In this document: positions 10,619 through 22,127 of the stretch, piece after piece | How positions within the stretch are numbered: the stretch's first letter is position 1 | How the letters are laid out: each line of letters starts with the position of its first letter | Notes under the pieces: generated by a model | Databases searched by the model: none | Told to the model about the DNA's origin: nothing | The model's input: only the letters and a program-made list of their open reading frames with translations | Made by a program: the position numbers and the translations under genes | From: Nematostella vectensis | Taxonomy: Eukaryota; Cnidaria; Anthozoa; Actiniaria; Edwardsiidae | Direction of reading: 5' to 3' | Length of the DNA stretch: 64,000 nucleotides | Assembly: GCF_932526225.1 (NCBI RefSeq) | Contig: NC_064036.1 | Coordinates: 17,692,953-17,756,952, forward strand

Positions 10619-12735
10619 ATGGCGACGGATTGTGGAGCAGTGTGTAAAGTATATGCAGGAAATCTTCCCTTTTCTCTAAATGATGACTCGCTTAGACAGT
10701 TATTTGAAGACTCGGGTTTTAAAGTTGTGGAGGGTAAGTTTATTTTTGGTAGAAAAGAAGCCAAGATCTCGAAGTATCGTTTCTCTTTCGCTAAACACAG
10801 GAAGGAGCTCCCATAAAAAAACCTTTCTGCACGCTGTAAGCTTACTTCTGTTTGTTCTGTATAAAGCAATACTAATTGCTATATTCTAAATTAAGAAAAG
10901 CACGGCTATAAATCAAAGCTGTAATCAAACACAGTGGACATGAAACCGTTTGTCATTTTTTGCTTTTGTTTTCAAGTCATAAAAGGAAGCAAAGAAAGGA
11001 CGCCAGTTGTTCATCAAACTTCTTTCTAATTGTTTAGTAAACTATGCTAGACGTTTATTTATTCTCACCCAAGTGATATTTAATGTTGTTTGCCTAGAGG
11101 AGCTATCTTTCCTTGTATTTCAAGGTTCTTAAGTTAGTAAAATTCTGATTTATTGTTTGTATTCATTGACGAGATTTCCATTGAAGTCACCAGCTGCCAG
11201 CTAACCACTGATCTGTGGCATCCTCACAGATTTCATCAGACCAACCTAAATGTGATTTTCTTGTATTCTTTGAACTCTCACTGACTATTTCCAACACCTT
11301 CAATCTGTCATTCAAAACCCTTGAAACGTTTTTATTTGCCCGCAATGAAAAGGTTTTTACTCCTTGGTGCTGACCAATGGAAAAGTATCAAATACAATCT
11401 TGTTGGATTTGCGGTTGGTAAAAGAAGTTTCTTTGTCTATCTTAGCTCGAGTCATCATGGAGAGAGAGCAACCAGAACGATCAAGGGGTTTTGGGTTTGT
11501 CACCCTAGAAAACCAAGAGGACCTTGAAGATGTTACACGGAAGTTTGATGGATTTGTAAGTATTTTTGTCATGCTGCTATGCTCTGTTGATTTCTCCTTG
11601 AGCTGTCCACTAGAATAGTGTAGGTTATAATTATTTTAAGACATTAGAAGATATTGACAATGGCCCATCTTGATAATTTTTTGGACTTTTTTATTAATAC
11701 CCCATCTGTGAATCCATGTCTATGGGCAGTACCATATTTTTCTCCTGTCGAGTCATTACTTGGAATACCCTTTTCTGGGCATCATGGTTTAATGCTATTG
11801 TTTGATTCTTCATTTGACAGGAGTACGAGGGCAGAAGACTTAAGGTAGCAGAGGCGTCAAAAGACAGTGGTGGTGGAGGCAGGAGAGGAGGTGGCTATGG
11901 TGGCGGAAGAGGTGGTGGTGGTGGTTACAGGAGCGGCGGAGGGTACAGAGGGGGCGGAGGATACAGGGGTGGTGGAGGAGGATACAGGGGACGAGGAAGA
12001 GGTGGAGGTGGTTATGGTGGAGGTGGTTATGGAGGTGGTGGTTATGGAGGTGGTGGTTATGGAGGTGGTGGTTACGGAGGAGGTGGTGGTGGATATGGAG
12101 GCAGTGGGTACGGAGGTGGTGGTGGTTATGGTGGCGGTGGATATGGTGGAAGAAGAAGCGGTGGCGGTGGATACGAAGGTAGGAATTATTGCATTTTCTA
12201 TATAAAACCATCAAATAGCATGCTAATAACATGGTAATATGCTTAATTGAGCAGCATGTTATTGAATCAGTCTCTCTGTGTTTAAGTGTTATGTTTTTCT
12301 GTGTCTAATCAATATTCCAGACCATTGTGCAGACAGTCTATTTTATACAGTACAGTATGTTCAATTACAATGTTCATGATTGAGTGGCTTATTACAGTAT
12401 TTTAGTCAATATCTGTTTGTTAGTGATTCTCACTTTAATCCTTTTCCATCCATTTATATGGCCATGTTGACCCATCTAATTGATACTTTGGTAATATGTT
12501 GACAATGGAGAAGCCTTCTGGTTCACTCAACATTTGTCTGTTAGATTCCTAAATGTATCTCATAATCTTGCTAACCCATCAAATTGGTACCTCACAGTTT
12601 CATATCCTTTCTTGTATTCCACATCTAAGATATCCACTGAGCTGCAGCTTCTAACTAAAGCTCGTTTGAGTTCCAGCTTCTAACTGCAAGCTCTCTTTTC
12701 TTTGTTTGCGATTAGATCAACAGTCATACTACTGA
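10619..12735 (+). CDS. Glycine-rich RRM protein, CIRBP-like paralogue (4 exons)
   Basis: About 200 aa. Exons: 10619-10733, 11446-11555, 11821-12178, 12716-12735. The phases (1, 0, 1) join and the stop is TGA at 12733-12735. The RRM spans about residues 9-88: VYAGNLPF is RNP2, RGFGFVTL is RNP1 with Leu in the last place. The tail is about 115 residues of (Y)GGGG repeats with RGG boxes, ending DQQSYY, parallel to the NSYY ending of the minus-strand paralogue. Exon borders fall at the same RRM positions in both genes, so they arose by inverted duplication. Expected role: RNA binding or chaperoning; the aromatic-glycine tail could drive condensation (inference). A tiny last exon (20 nt) supplies the stop; an alternative downstream exon is possible at 13719-13779. 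Confidence 0.87.
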
Positions 12736-13718
12736 ATCCAACTGGCCTCAGTTCCTGTACAGTTCAATCATGTTCCGTGATAGGATGACCGATATGACCG
12801 TTGCCTCTAAATGACCATGTCCGCAAAGTGTACATTAGAACTAGTGACCGTATAGTGCATTGGCACCTGTGTATGAAGATCTCAAGTTGATGCATGTTCC
12901 GTTCAGTACCAGTTAAAAAGATCACGGTTCAAGTTATAGCTTTGTTAGTCGTCGAGGCACCCTAGCTCCATATAACCATTCTTAATTATTTTTTTATATA
13001 TTTTATGCTACGCAATGATAAATCATTAAAAGTCTTTTACCGTGTCTTTTGTCCCTCCTGCAACAGATCTCATATGAAGAGGGATAAATAATTTGATTGA
13101 GATCATTGAATGGCTTTCTTGTCTGTCTTGTATCACAAAAGTGGATTGATTATGAAATCCATAATGATAAAAAACTCAAACATTGCCTAATGCTCTGATC
13201 AGAATTGTTATGAATAGATTGATAAGCCGTGAGTAGAACACTATAAGCAGCAATCATAGTGGGTTGTATCCCCAACTGCAACTATAAGGCCTTGAGCAAA
13301 TTCTGTTTTATTCATACAGCGTTCAAGTGTGTTGGAAAGGACATGAAACAATTGACTTCATTTGCAAGAAATTTTAGAATGGCACATGAAGAGAACATCG
13401 TTTGTTCAAGGCGACATTTTTTGACATTGTCCTCCAACCACTAATAGTGGCAAAACATGCAAAGCATGTTTAAAGATGAGATACGAAGGGCAAATAGGCA
13501 ATGATTAAAAACATCTTCTCAGCATACTTTGCAAATGTTTTGGTGCAAGTATAAACAAAGCATATGACTGGGCTAATACTCTGCCCCCATCTATCGTGGG
13601 GTTTTTTAATTGAATCCCAGATTCAGCTATTTGATATGATCTATTTTAAAACACTATGAGAGAGCCTTTTAAACACAAATACAAGCCTTCTATTGTTCTA
13701 ACTTAGTTATTTTCACAG
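12736..13718. other. 3'UTR and downstream non-coding sequence
   Basis: An ATTAAA near 13025 could be the poly(A) signal of the plus-strand RRM gene. The remainder is AT-rich with no recognised gene. Confidence 0.4.
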
Positions 13719-13779
13719 CATTCCGGGTATCTGAGGATCAGGATCTTGTCACAGGCGTGAGCACCACCCTGAGACCCTG
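13719..13779 (+). other. Candidate 61-nt exon, possibly alternative 3' exon
   Basis: A pyrimidine-rich acceptor (TTATTTTCACAG) and a strong donor (CTG|GTAAGTATG) bracket 61 nt. The segment is open in the phase left by the 12178 donor of the plus-strand RRM gene. There is no protein family support and no following exon was found. The exon end and donor resemble the unit of the minisatellite 300 bp downstream. Confidence 0.3.
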
Positions 13780-14089
13780 GTAAGTATGTTAGGGGAAATT
13801 TAAAACCTTTTGTTCCTAGGCTAGCCACGGTTTGCAGGGGATGACAGACACCATTCAAAAAGCTGTAAAATCAAGGCAAAGGATGGATGGGTGCTCCCTC
13901 TAGAAAGGTGTATATCTAGCTTCCCCACCCCCGCCCTACAAAAGACAGTCATTTCTTATTAAAGGATACTATCCCTTTTCTATCCTATGATACCGTTAAC
14001 TGGCCCCTCCCATAGAAAATCCTGGATACATCCAACCACCCATCGGCATGTCTGTTAGGTTACAAGGCATTAAAACATGAACTATCCCA

Positions 14090-14920
14090 GTCTGAGACCC
14101 AGTTGATTATGCTTATCCCAAGGGTACGCCAAACCTAGGTAACTAAGAAAAACCTTGTGTAGCTATGCTTATACCAGGGACAAGCAACACGAAACGTTGT
14201 TTGTGCCTAGGACAACATTGTGTAGCTAAGCGGATAACAAGGACAAACTTCGCAAGCCCCACCCGAGAAGTTATGCTTATTTCTAGGCAAACGTACCACC
14301 CCGAGACCCGGGAGCTATGCTTATGTCTAGGGCAAACGTCTCATCCTGAGACCTTGGAGGCTAGGGCAAACGTCCCACCCCGAAACCCGCGGAGCTATGC
14401 TAATGTCTAGGGCGAACGTCCCATTTCGAGACTCGGAGAGCTATGCTTATGTCTAGGACAAACGTCCCACCCCGAGAGCTTGGGAGATATGCCAATGTCT
14501 AGGGTAAGCGTCCCACCCCGAGACCTTGGAAGCTTTGCTTATGTTAAGGGAAAACTTCAAACGTCCCACCCCAAGACCCGGGGAGCTTTACTTACGTCTA
14601 GGGCAAATGCCCCACCTCGAGACCTTGGGAGCTATGCTTTTATCTAGGGCGAACGTCCCACCCCGAGACCTTGGGAGATATGCTTATGTCTAAGGCAAAC
14701 GTCCAACACCGAGAGATTGGAAGCTTTGCTTATGTCAAGGGAAAACTTCAAACGTCCCACCCCGAGACCCGAGGAGCCATGCTAATGTCTAGGGCAAACG
14801 TCCCACCCCGAGACTCGAGAAACTATGCTTATGTCTAGGGCAAACTATAAACGTCCATCCTGAGACTCGGGAGAACTATGCTTGTACCTAAGACAAACCA
14901 TCCTGAAACTAGGATATCCT
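14090..14920. repeat. Minisatellite of about 45-50 bp units
   Basis: About 15-17 imperfect copies of a unit reading roughly AGCTATGCTTATGTCTAGGG, then CAAACGTCCCACCCCGAGAC, then CCGGG. The first copies (14090-14260) are the most diverged and the array ends near 14920. Unit lengths vary through small insertions such as AAACTTC. The CCACCCTGAGACCCTGG-TAAGTATG stretch at 13764-13787 resembles one unit spread over an exon-donor junction. Confidence 0.85.
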
Positions 14921-15207
14921 TTAGTATGTCGGCATGGCAATATCGAAAGAAAAATCGTGGTTGTGTTTGGAGCTGTCCGATGGATAAGCACCGGAAGTAG
15001 AAACGCGAGAGGCGTGCAAAAGCAAAGGTCTCGCTGAGGGTTGTGTGTCGAGTGAATTCGGTGTAAGACGCGAGGCCCCTATTCAGGGAGCACTTTGTTG
15101 CAGCTCGTTAAGATGGGCAAAAAAAAAGGCTGCGGTCGTGTAAGGTTGCGCGACAATGCGTCGTCGGCCCAAGCGATTCTGCTTAAGATTATTAACGAAA
15201 GCGACGT

Positions 15208-16460
15208 TGACTCTCTTAAGGTACCATCCAAGCCTGGTTGCCCGGGTGGATCCTTAATGCCGAGGAATACCTGTTTTATTCAGGAAAGGTAGTTTAGCGA
15301 CCCACTTTCTGAGGCACTTGTGTCGAGAAAGACCTGCAATCAGCGAAGGGTAAGCGGTCGCTTCTGGAGGCAAAGTGCGGGGCGTCTTCGTTCGCGAGAT
15401 GGACGGTTTCACCGTTGAAACTCCGCACATGCGATTGATGCGATGGGCTTGGCTAACTATTGCTTTCGCTCTGAGTGTGCCCATCGCAAAGTACTTACAT
15501 ATAAACGCGATCCGGTAATAGTGCTGTGTCCATTGTATCGGGGGGCCTGACACGGGGAGTCTGAAAGGGGGGGATGAAGCTCCTGTCTCTGGGACCAGAG
15601 GGGTGCAGACTCCCCTCCGTTCTTGGAGGGTATAAGCGTCTCTAAACCGTCTTTTGACTTAACGTCTTTGCTTTCTAGCTCTGGCGTTGAAAAGGACCCT
15701 GTTTCATGCAGCCCATTGGCAGCCGCTGAATCAGGTTGATGACGATATAGGTTTGGGATGAATGCTTTGAGCTGACATTTCACAATGCCGTGAGGGCTTC
15801 GGCTCGTTTCAATGCCACCCCAAGGCACACAAGACGTTTTGGGACGTCTTCTATGGGTTGGCGCCACGGTAATGCGTGCTCCCTGCGCTTCAGTGGATAA
15901 TACACCCTGACCCCCTCAGCCGAGCTCGAGCCAGATAGGAGTGGTTCCTCTTCATAGGTCGGAGGTAGGCTTTAGTACTGAGCAGAATTAGAGCTCTAGT
16001 AGTAGTTACTATGGCAAGGTTCTCTTGAATGGTGGGGTGAAACTAGGTAAGTAGTAGTTACTATGGCAAGGTTCTCTTGTATGGTGGGGTGAAACTAGGT
16101 AAGTAGTAGTTACTATGGCAAGGTTCTCTTGTATGGTGGGGTGAAACTAGGTAAGTAGTAGTTACTATGGCAAGGTTCTCTTGAATGGTGGGGTGAAACT
16201 AGGTAAGTAGTAGTTACTATGGCAAGGTTCTCTTGAATGGTGGGGTGAAACTAGGTAACCAGCTCCGGAGAGCCTGTAACGCATGTGATCTTTCGGCGTT
16301 TGTTAGGGGGGTAACGAAACTGAAAAGCTCTGGGGGTATTCGAGGGTCGATAGAGGGACTCGACCTCTCTTGGTGAGCGAACATGTGTTTTGCCCAATGC
16401 CATGAGGGATGAGTCCGCAATTGGGTGCTAATTTCCCCGTGCTGTTTCATCAGATAGCCA
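15208..16460 (+). mobile_element. Candidate R2-type retroelement remnant or short derivative
   Basis: The block is bounded on the right by a 28S rRNA fragment that starts exactly at the classical R2 target (AAGG|TAGCCAAATGCC). On the left it is bounded by GACTCTCTTAAGGTA (15208-15222), identical to the 28S sequence immediately 5' of that target. Full R2 elements are several kb with an RT/endonuclease ORF; here only about 1.25 kb lies between, no RT-like frame is open, and five 52-bp repeats sit near the 3' end. That suggests an internally deleted or short parasite of R2. Against it: upstream of 15208 the sequence stops matching 28S, so the left match could be chance or microhomology. Confidence 0.35.
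15999..16258. repeat. Five tandem 52-bp units
   Basis: The unit begins GTAGTAGTTACTATGGCAAG and ends GAAACTAGGTAA. Copies start at 15999, 16051, 16103, 16155 and 16207 with only one or two base differences, so this is a recent array. The unit contains TTACTATG and TCTCTT in the order found in 28S just 5' of the R2 site (AACTATGACTCTCTTAAGG), which may or may not be meaningful. Confidence 0.95.
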
Positions 16461-16935
16461 AAGGTAGCCAAATGCCTCGTCATCTTATTAGTGACGCGCA
16501 TGAATGGATTAACGTGATCCCCACTTTCCCTATCTACTATCTAGCGAAACCACAGTCAAGGAAACTGGCTTGGCACAATCAGCGGGAAAAGAAGACCTTG
16601 TTGAGCTTGACTCTAATCTGACCCTGTGAAAAGACTTGAGATGTGTAGAATAGGAGGGAGTAGCAATAGATCTGTGAAATACCACTAATCTTATCGTTTT
16701 TTACTTACCCGATGAAGCGGAAGCAAACCGCAAGGTTCCCGTTTGGATTTGAGGTCTCTCTTTTGCAGGCCGATCCGTGTCAAAGACACTATCAGGTTGG
16801 GAGTTTGGCCGGAGCTCAATGAGAACAGAAATCTCAAACAAAAGGGTAAAGGCTCACTTGATTTTGATTTTCAGTATGAATACAAACTGTGAAAGCATGG
16901 CCTATCGAGCCTTTAGACTTTATGAGTTTTTAGCT

Positions 16936-16977
<42 letters not shown>

Positions 16978-17006
16978 GAGCCAAGCGTTCATAGTGACGT
17001 TGCTTC

Positions 17007-17037
<31 letters not shown>

Positions 17038-17310
17038 AGCGAAGTAGAACTCGCTAAGTGTTGGATTGTTCACCCACTAACATGAGCTCCTTCGTGAGAC
17101 AGGTTAGTTTTACCCTACTGATGAAGTGTTGTTGCAATAGTAATTCTGCTCAGTACGAGAGGAACCGCAGATTCAGACAATTGGCATTTGCACTTGGCTG
17201 AAAAGCCAGTGGTGCGAAGCTACCATCTGTTGGATTATGACTGAACGCTTCTTAGGCGAACAAGGATAGATAACGGGCTTGCCCGCTCTCCTGAGTCCCA
17301 ATGTGCCAAA
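16461..17310 (+). pseudogene. Decayed 3' portion of nuclear 28S rRNA
   Basis: Universal large-subunit rRNA landmarks occur in order: AAGGTAGCCAAATGCCTCGT (16461), GCGAAACCACAG (about 16543), GAAGACC..TTGAGCTTGACTCTA (about 16590), GTTACCACAGGGATAACTGG (about 16952), the sarcin-ricin AGTACGAGAGGAACC (about 17153) and GGATTATGACTGAACGC (about 17234). Conserved core is missing: the stretch containing ACGATAACGCAGGTGTCCTAA is deleted near 16807, and TAATAGGGAACGTGAGCTGGG is collapsed near 17080. A working rRNA could not lack these, so this is a pseudogene. No 28S sequence precedes 16461 apart from the short match at 15208. Confidence 0.9.
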
Positions 17311-18456
17311 AGGGACAACACCTCTCGAGGCTCTAAACTATATTAAAGGTTAAATTTCATTCTACCTCACCAGCTCGTCTGAACGAAAAATATTTTCCTT
17401 TTAATTCTCTGCATAACTATAATCAAATACAACAACTGATTCAACATTTGGCCCAAATGCTTGTTTCAGAATGAACAGTGGCACCATACGCTTGTTTTAT
17501 TAGTGTACATTGTACAATATTTGAATAATAAAGATATATAAAGGTTATATTCCTGTATTGCTTGCTACTAACAGTCTTTCTTCAATAGTTTCTTTTATAT
17601 ACATATCCTTAGCAATGATAGATTTTCAGCTATCTTTAGGACGGACCATCAGAAAAGTGAAGGGGGGGGGGGGGGGGGGCGGGTGTAAGGAACAGAAAAA
17701 AAAAATGCATGCAGCCAAGACTTGACAGAAAAAAAAAACCATACAACGATTCTTCCCCCATCCCCCAAACACACACACCCACACAGTTTTTTACACTTTC
17801 CTGTACACCTCTTTTCAAATGTATACGGAATCCCGGGTTTCCAATGTCGGGATGTCATAAGCATTCTCATATTAAAGACGTTTTCCCAATCGAGTTCCGA
17901 ACACTACATGAAGTATGTTGCTAAACTCGACATGATACAGCCGCCCAAACCATGAAAGCTTTTAGCGAAGATCTGTGCTTGAGAGTAATTTTCATCAATA
18001 TTTACAAGACTCATCTGTTGATGGCACTTGCGGAACACTCTGTTGGGAAATCATTCGTATACGATATCAGAAAACGCTTCTCTTAACACGGGAACATCTA
18101 GCTGTAAGCATATTTTTGCCGTAAGCTTTATTGATTTTGAATCAGAATGGTTCAGTTCTGTGTATGAAAATATATATATATCTTTATTATTGCCAACAGA
18201 TGCTGATAACTGTATTTTGAGAAATATGTTAGTTTCATTTCGATGATTACGCCTTCTGGTTTACACAGTTAATTAACCGGCGAAGAAGTTAGTATTTCTA
18301 CCACGTGTCTCTCGTTTATCCGCCTCGGATTCATCTATCCCCTTGAACTACTCTTGACGTCCCCGTGTTCAGTAGGTGTGAGTAAAAAAGCAGTACATAT
18401 TGCAGCATATTTTTATAGGGCTGATATTTTGAAGACCTGATTTATATTAGTATGAT
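17311..18456. other. Non-coding, repeat remnants
   Basis: It contains a G16 run (about 17663-17680) and AT-rich sequence with no exon-like block. Nothing recognised. Confidence 0.4.
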
Positions 18457-18648
18457 GTGAATTTACGAAGAAGGGGAGTGTGGCTGCATTACAAATATTG
18501 TATGAAAAAGTGTATAATGTTGGAAAGTAAAGTCCGATGCCTGAGTATCTTCATCTTGTTGTGTTTATTTTGCATTTATGAATTTTTGGGGTTGTGGGTA
18601 TTTCTCAAAGACAGTACAGGCCGGTTGAGGGGTCAATGTGTTAATGCA
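18457..18648 (+). repeat. Dispersed repeat, copy 2, composite
   Basis: 18457-18536 (AATTTACGAAGAAGGGGAGT...) matches the reverse complement of 23090-23168, and the next 110 bp (18538-18648) matches 3911-4013. Two repeat families are joined here, or one longer family is present in fragments elsewhere. Confidence 0.7.
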
Positions 18649-19678
18649 CAACATATTGTATAGGGGTACAGATTTGGATTTGTTTGTACAAATAGAAACA
18701 AGAAACATCCATCACATACTAATCAGATACTAAACAGATACTAAAATACCCCCTTGGGGTACTTTTAAAAAAAACATTAAAATAATAAAAAATAGCTAAA
18801 TACCGAGTAAAATCAGCTAGAATCGATGGAAGGGCATTATAAATATGGTTTTTTAAAAATTATTTACAGCAACTTTTTGTAATTTGTGTGGATCCTAGAC
18901 AGTGTCTGATTTGAATGCCTTTTCTGGTTTAGACGCTTGCAAATTTCTATGCAATACGCAAGGGATAGCTATAATCAAGAGAGCATAAGATATCTTATCC
19001 TCTCTTGCTATAATATGCATTTCTGAAACGTTTCTATACCGATTAAGCGCTTAGTTATTGCTACGTCTTCAAACAGCAAACGTCTAAGTTTTGGCGCCGA
19101 CCACCCAAGTGGTCCAAGTCACGCTTGGATCACGCGCTTCGACGTCGCGCTAGCTACATCAACTAAAGTAACTGCGGTACATCGCAACAACGAGGAGAGT
19201 TAAATATAAACTGGACTTGAATTGACAGGGATAAATCATATCATCCCAAAAAGGGGATCGATCTTCATTATTTTTTGGACCATTTTCTGATCTGTTAAAA
19301 AAAAATCTTCCTACCCAGCTGCTATTTATACTAACAAATCCAAATTTGTTTCCCCGTATTTTTTATTCAGATGTATTAAAATATGGGTAGGTTGTGGCTG
19401 AAATAGAAATTTACTAAATCTGCTAAATAACGCAAGAATCGCTGTAAAAAATTGACATGTTTCCAGACCTATTCTTGCAGAAAATGGGTAGTTTTGAAGA
19501 TTTTTTGTTATCAACAATTACTCCCCCTTGCTATTAGCTTCTGTTTAGTATCTAAGAAATTATAGTACAAGATCACCGCGATACAGAAGTAGGAACTGGT
19601 TGTTTCGTAAATAGAATTTTTAATATTAGGAACCGGACAATCAAAGAGGATCTGCACTACAATTGACAGGGAACTTTT

Positions 19679-19834
19679 TTAACGAAATTCATAGAGATTT
19701 TCATCATTTTTAGACCAGTTTCGGTTCCTACTCGTGGCCGGAATCACCGGAAGTAGTGACTGGTTCCTACTACTCTCGTTCCTAGTTATATATAAAAATC
19801 TAAAAATCATGCAAATCTCTATGAATTTTGTCAA
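19679..19834. repeat. Inverted repeat, arms of about 36 bp
   Basis: 19679-19714 (..GAAATTCATAGAGATTTTCA) is the reverse complement, with a few mismatches, of 19799-19834. The loop is 84 bp and contains the imperfect direct repeats GGTTCCTACT. It is a small foldback-type structure without coding sequence. From 18650 to 20160 I see only such repeat remnants. Confidence 0.7.
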
Positions 19835-20177
19835 ATAAGAAATAATTCACCTTCTTCGGGTGATCCTGAATAGATCCCTGGTAGATGTCGCGCAGTTAGA
19901 TTTTGGTGTAGCTAGCATGTCTACTAAGCGCTTTACCGTCGACAACATTCGCATATAATTTTAGAAGTCATTCTGCAGTCAATCTAGGAACTCGTATCAC
20001 GAATCGTTGGAAAAAGCACTGAATAATACGTGTTAAATAAATGTTAAATCCCCCGCAAGACCGAGTTACCTCCCCGGTATGTCCCGGGACCGGGGGCCGG
20101 GCTGTCAATTGACTGGTGCATTACGATCGCCTTTTGAATGTTTTGCACTAGTAATGACTCAAATCAAGAGACGACAT

Positions 20178-21380
20178 GTACAGGACCCGAAATGATCCCA
20201 GGACCCGAAACGATCCCAGGACCCGAAATGATCCCCAAAAGTACCCCAACTGATCCTCGGACCCGAAACGATACCGAGGAGTCCCCGAAATCAACCCCAA
20301 GGAATTGCGGTAATGGACAAAGGGAAAGCAGAAGAAATACTTGCAAGTTTTGAAGCATAATAAAGGGTTAAGAGCGACTCGATTTCTAAACAACGTGACT
20401 TAAAAATATTAAATTCCAACACAATGCTTCTATTTATTACATTGCCCGGCGTTAAACCCATAAACAGAGTCCAAAACAAATACACAACTTTAAATTGAAA
20501 GGAATACAGCATAAACATAGCACAGCTTTGCTCAGATCAACCAAACATTTGACCTTTCATCACACTCTAAACATTTTGCGGTTCCGACACATGACCCCGA
20601 CACTATAAATCTCATTTCCGGTAAACATCACCCCTAAAAATTAATATTCATCTGACAACCAAACATGTATTTCACCACGAAATCCTTGTTCACACGAGCG
20701 AATATTTACCTACACATTTTAGGCAGCCGGTTTGGCCGAGAAGATGGAATGAAAAAAGCACACTGAGTAATACACTCGAACAACCCTTCTACTATCGATG
20801 CAAAATATTAAGAGGATGTGAAAGCAATATTATGTGAGTTTTGAATTTCCTCATGTAGTCGTGCGTATACCCCGGCATGATCTCACGATATGATAGGTCT
20901 TTCATTTACCGAAAACAAACATGCCAAAAAATAACTTTAAAACATTTCGCTTCCTATGTAAAGCAGCATGTCCCATCTGTAAAGACTTTCTTTTATGGCT
21001 TGTTATGTAAAAATGATTTATCTACGCCGGGCTCCTCAAATTACTATCACATGAGTTGTTAGTTGACCCCAATTTTTTACTCAACCACTGTATTTCCCCC
21101 GCAGTCGTATATAAAAATCTTAATACTATAGTTTTAGTTAATGTAAATTTCTTTTTAATAACACAAACAAAGCTAAATGTTTCATATGTTTTTAAAACTG
21201 AAAGCCAATCCTTACACATTCCTTTAGTTGTCCATTACTGTAATTCCTTGGGGTTCATTTCGGGGACTCTTGGGGATCGTTTCGGGTCCCGGGATCAGTT
21301 GGGGTACTTTTGGGGATCGTTTCGGGTCCTGGGATCGTTTCGGGTCCTGGGATCATTTCGGGTCCTGTACAGACATCATG
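20178..21380. mobile_element. Foldback-like element with sub-repeated arms, about 1.2 kb
   Basis: The left arm (20175-20330) and right arm (21222-21385) are inverted copies of the same block. Each is built from tandem words GGACCCGAAACGATCCC / GGACCCGAAATGATCCC, then CCCCAAGGAATT(A/G)C(A/G)GTAATGGAC. Long terminal inverted repeats made of short direct repeats are the hallmark of foldback (FB/TU-type) elements. Both outer ends read TGTACAGGACCCG, and the flanks share GACA as a possible target duplication. The interior has no transposase frame. A partial copy is at 6641-7010. Confidence 0.7.
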
Positions 21381-21603
21381 GGCCACGGGGATTCGTTCTC
21401 TTATACATCATGGTCTCTTGCTCAGCACAAAATCCTCCAAATACCGAATCGTTGTAAAGGAGAATAATGTTGGCGTATTTCCAGCCGTATTCTTCAATTC
21501 TATACTGAAAATTCTATACTGAAATATTTTTAAATACTGCCCTTACCATTAGGAACTGATGAGGAACTGAGTAGAAACTGACTAGGAACCAGGATCACCG
21601 CGG

Positions 21604-21944
21604 TCAAAATTTCTGCCCGCGCGCAAAAAAGGCAGACTTTGCATCGAAATAAAGGAGAAGAAGGAAAGAAAAGAAAGCTCCAATAAAAAGCCTTATAATG
21701 CGCCGAAGGTCAAGCTAATATAACCAATAAAATTTAAGTGAAGTCTTATAGGAGTATAGTCACTTTTGCAATTCCAATGTGCCGAACAAGACTGATCAAA
21801 GTTGAATAAAATACAATGATAATGATGATGGTAAGGTAATTTGTGTAGAATAGTCTGTTTTTTTTTCTTCAAAATTTTCATGACATTGCTTATTTTTCTT
21901 TCCTTCATGCAAAGTCTACCTTTTGCGCGGGCAGAATTTTTGCC
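21604..21944. mobile_element. Small inverted-repeat element
   Basis: AATTTCTGCCCGCGCGCAAA and GGCAGACTTTGCAT on the left (21608-21643) recur inverted as ATGCAAAGTCTACC and TTTTGCGCGGGCAGAATT on the right (21907-21941). The interior of about 260 bp is non-coding. Probably a MITE. Confidence 0.6.
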
Positions 21945-22127
21945 GCCAAAATGGTGACGCGCGCGCACATCGCAATTTTGGCGGGAAACGCAGAAGGCGA
22001 GAACGGGGATTGCTCGGAGAAAAACTTGTTGATAAAACAATTGCAGATCCCCCTAAATAAATACTAATATTGCCTAGTTATGAGACATTGCGTATAAAAT
22101 AGTTTCTCATTTATATGCTTGAAGCAA

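Noticed and set aside
15208-15330. HDV-like ribozyme at the left end of the candidate R2 remnant
   Set aside because: I looked for P1/P2 pairing after TTAAGG and found only weak CCATCC/GGGTGG-type complementarity, not enough without folding software.
15095-15867. R2-type protein frames (65-aa plus, 136-aa minus)
   Set aside because: No zinc finger, Myb, RT or endonuclease motif is visible; the frames are short and on opposite strands.
16461-17310. Functional 28S rRNA gene or mitochondrial insert
   Set aside because: Landmarks match nuclear 28S, not mitochondrial 16S, but two essential cores are deleted and the 5' part is absent.
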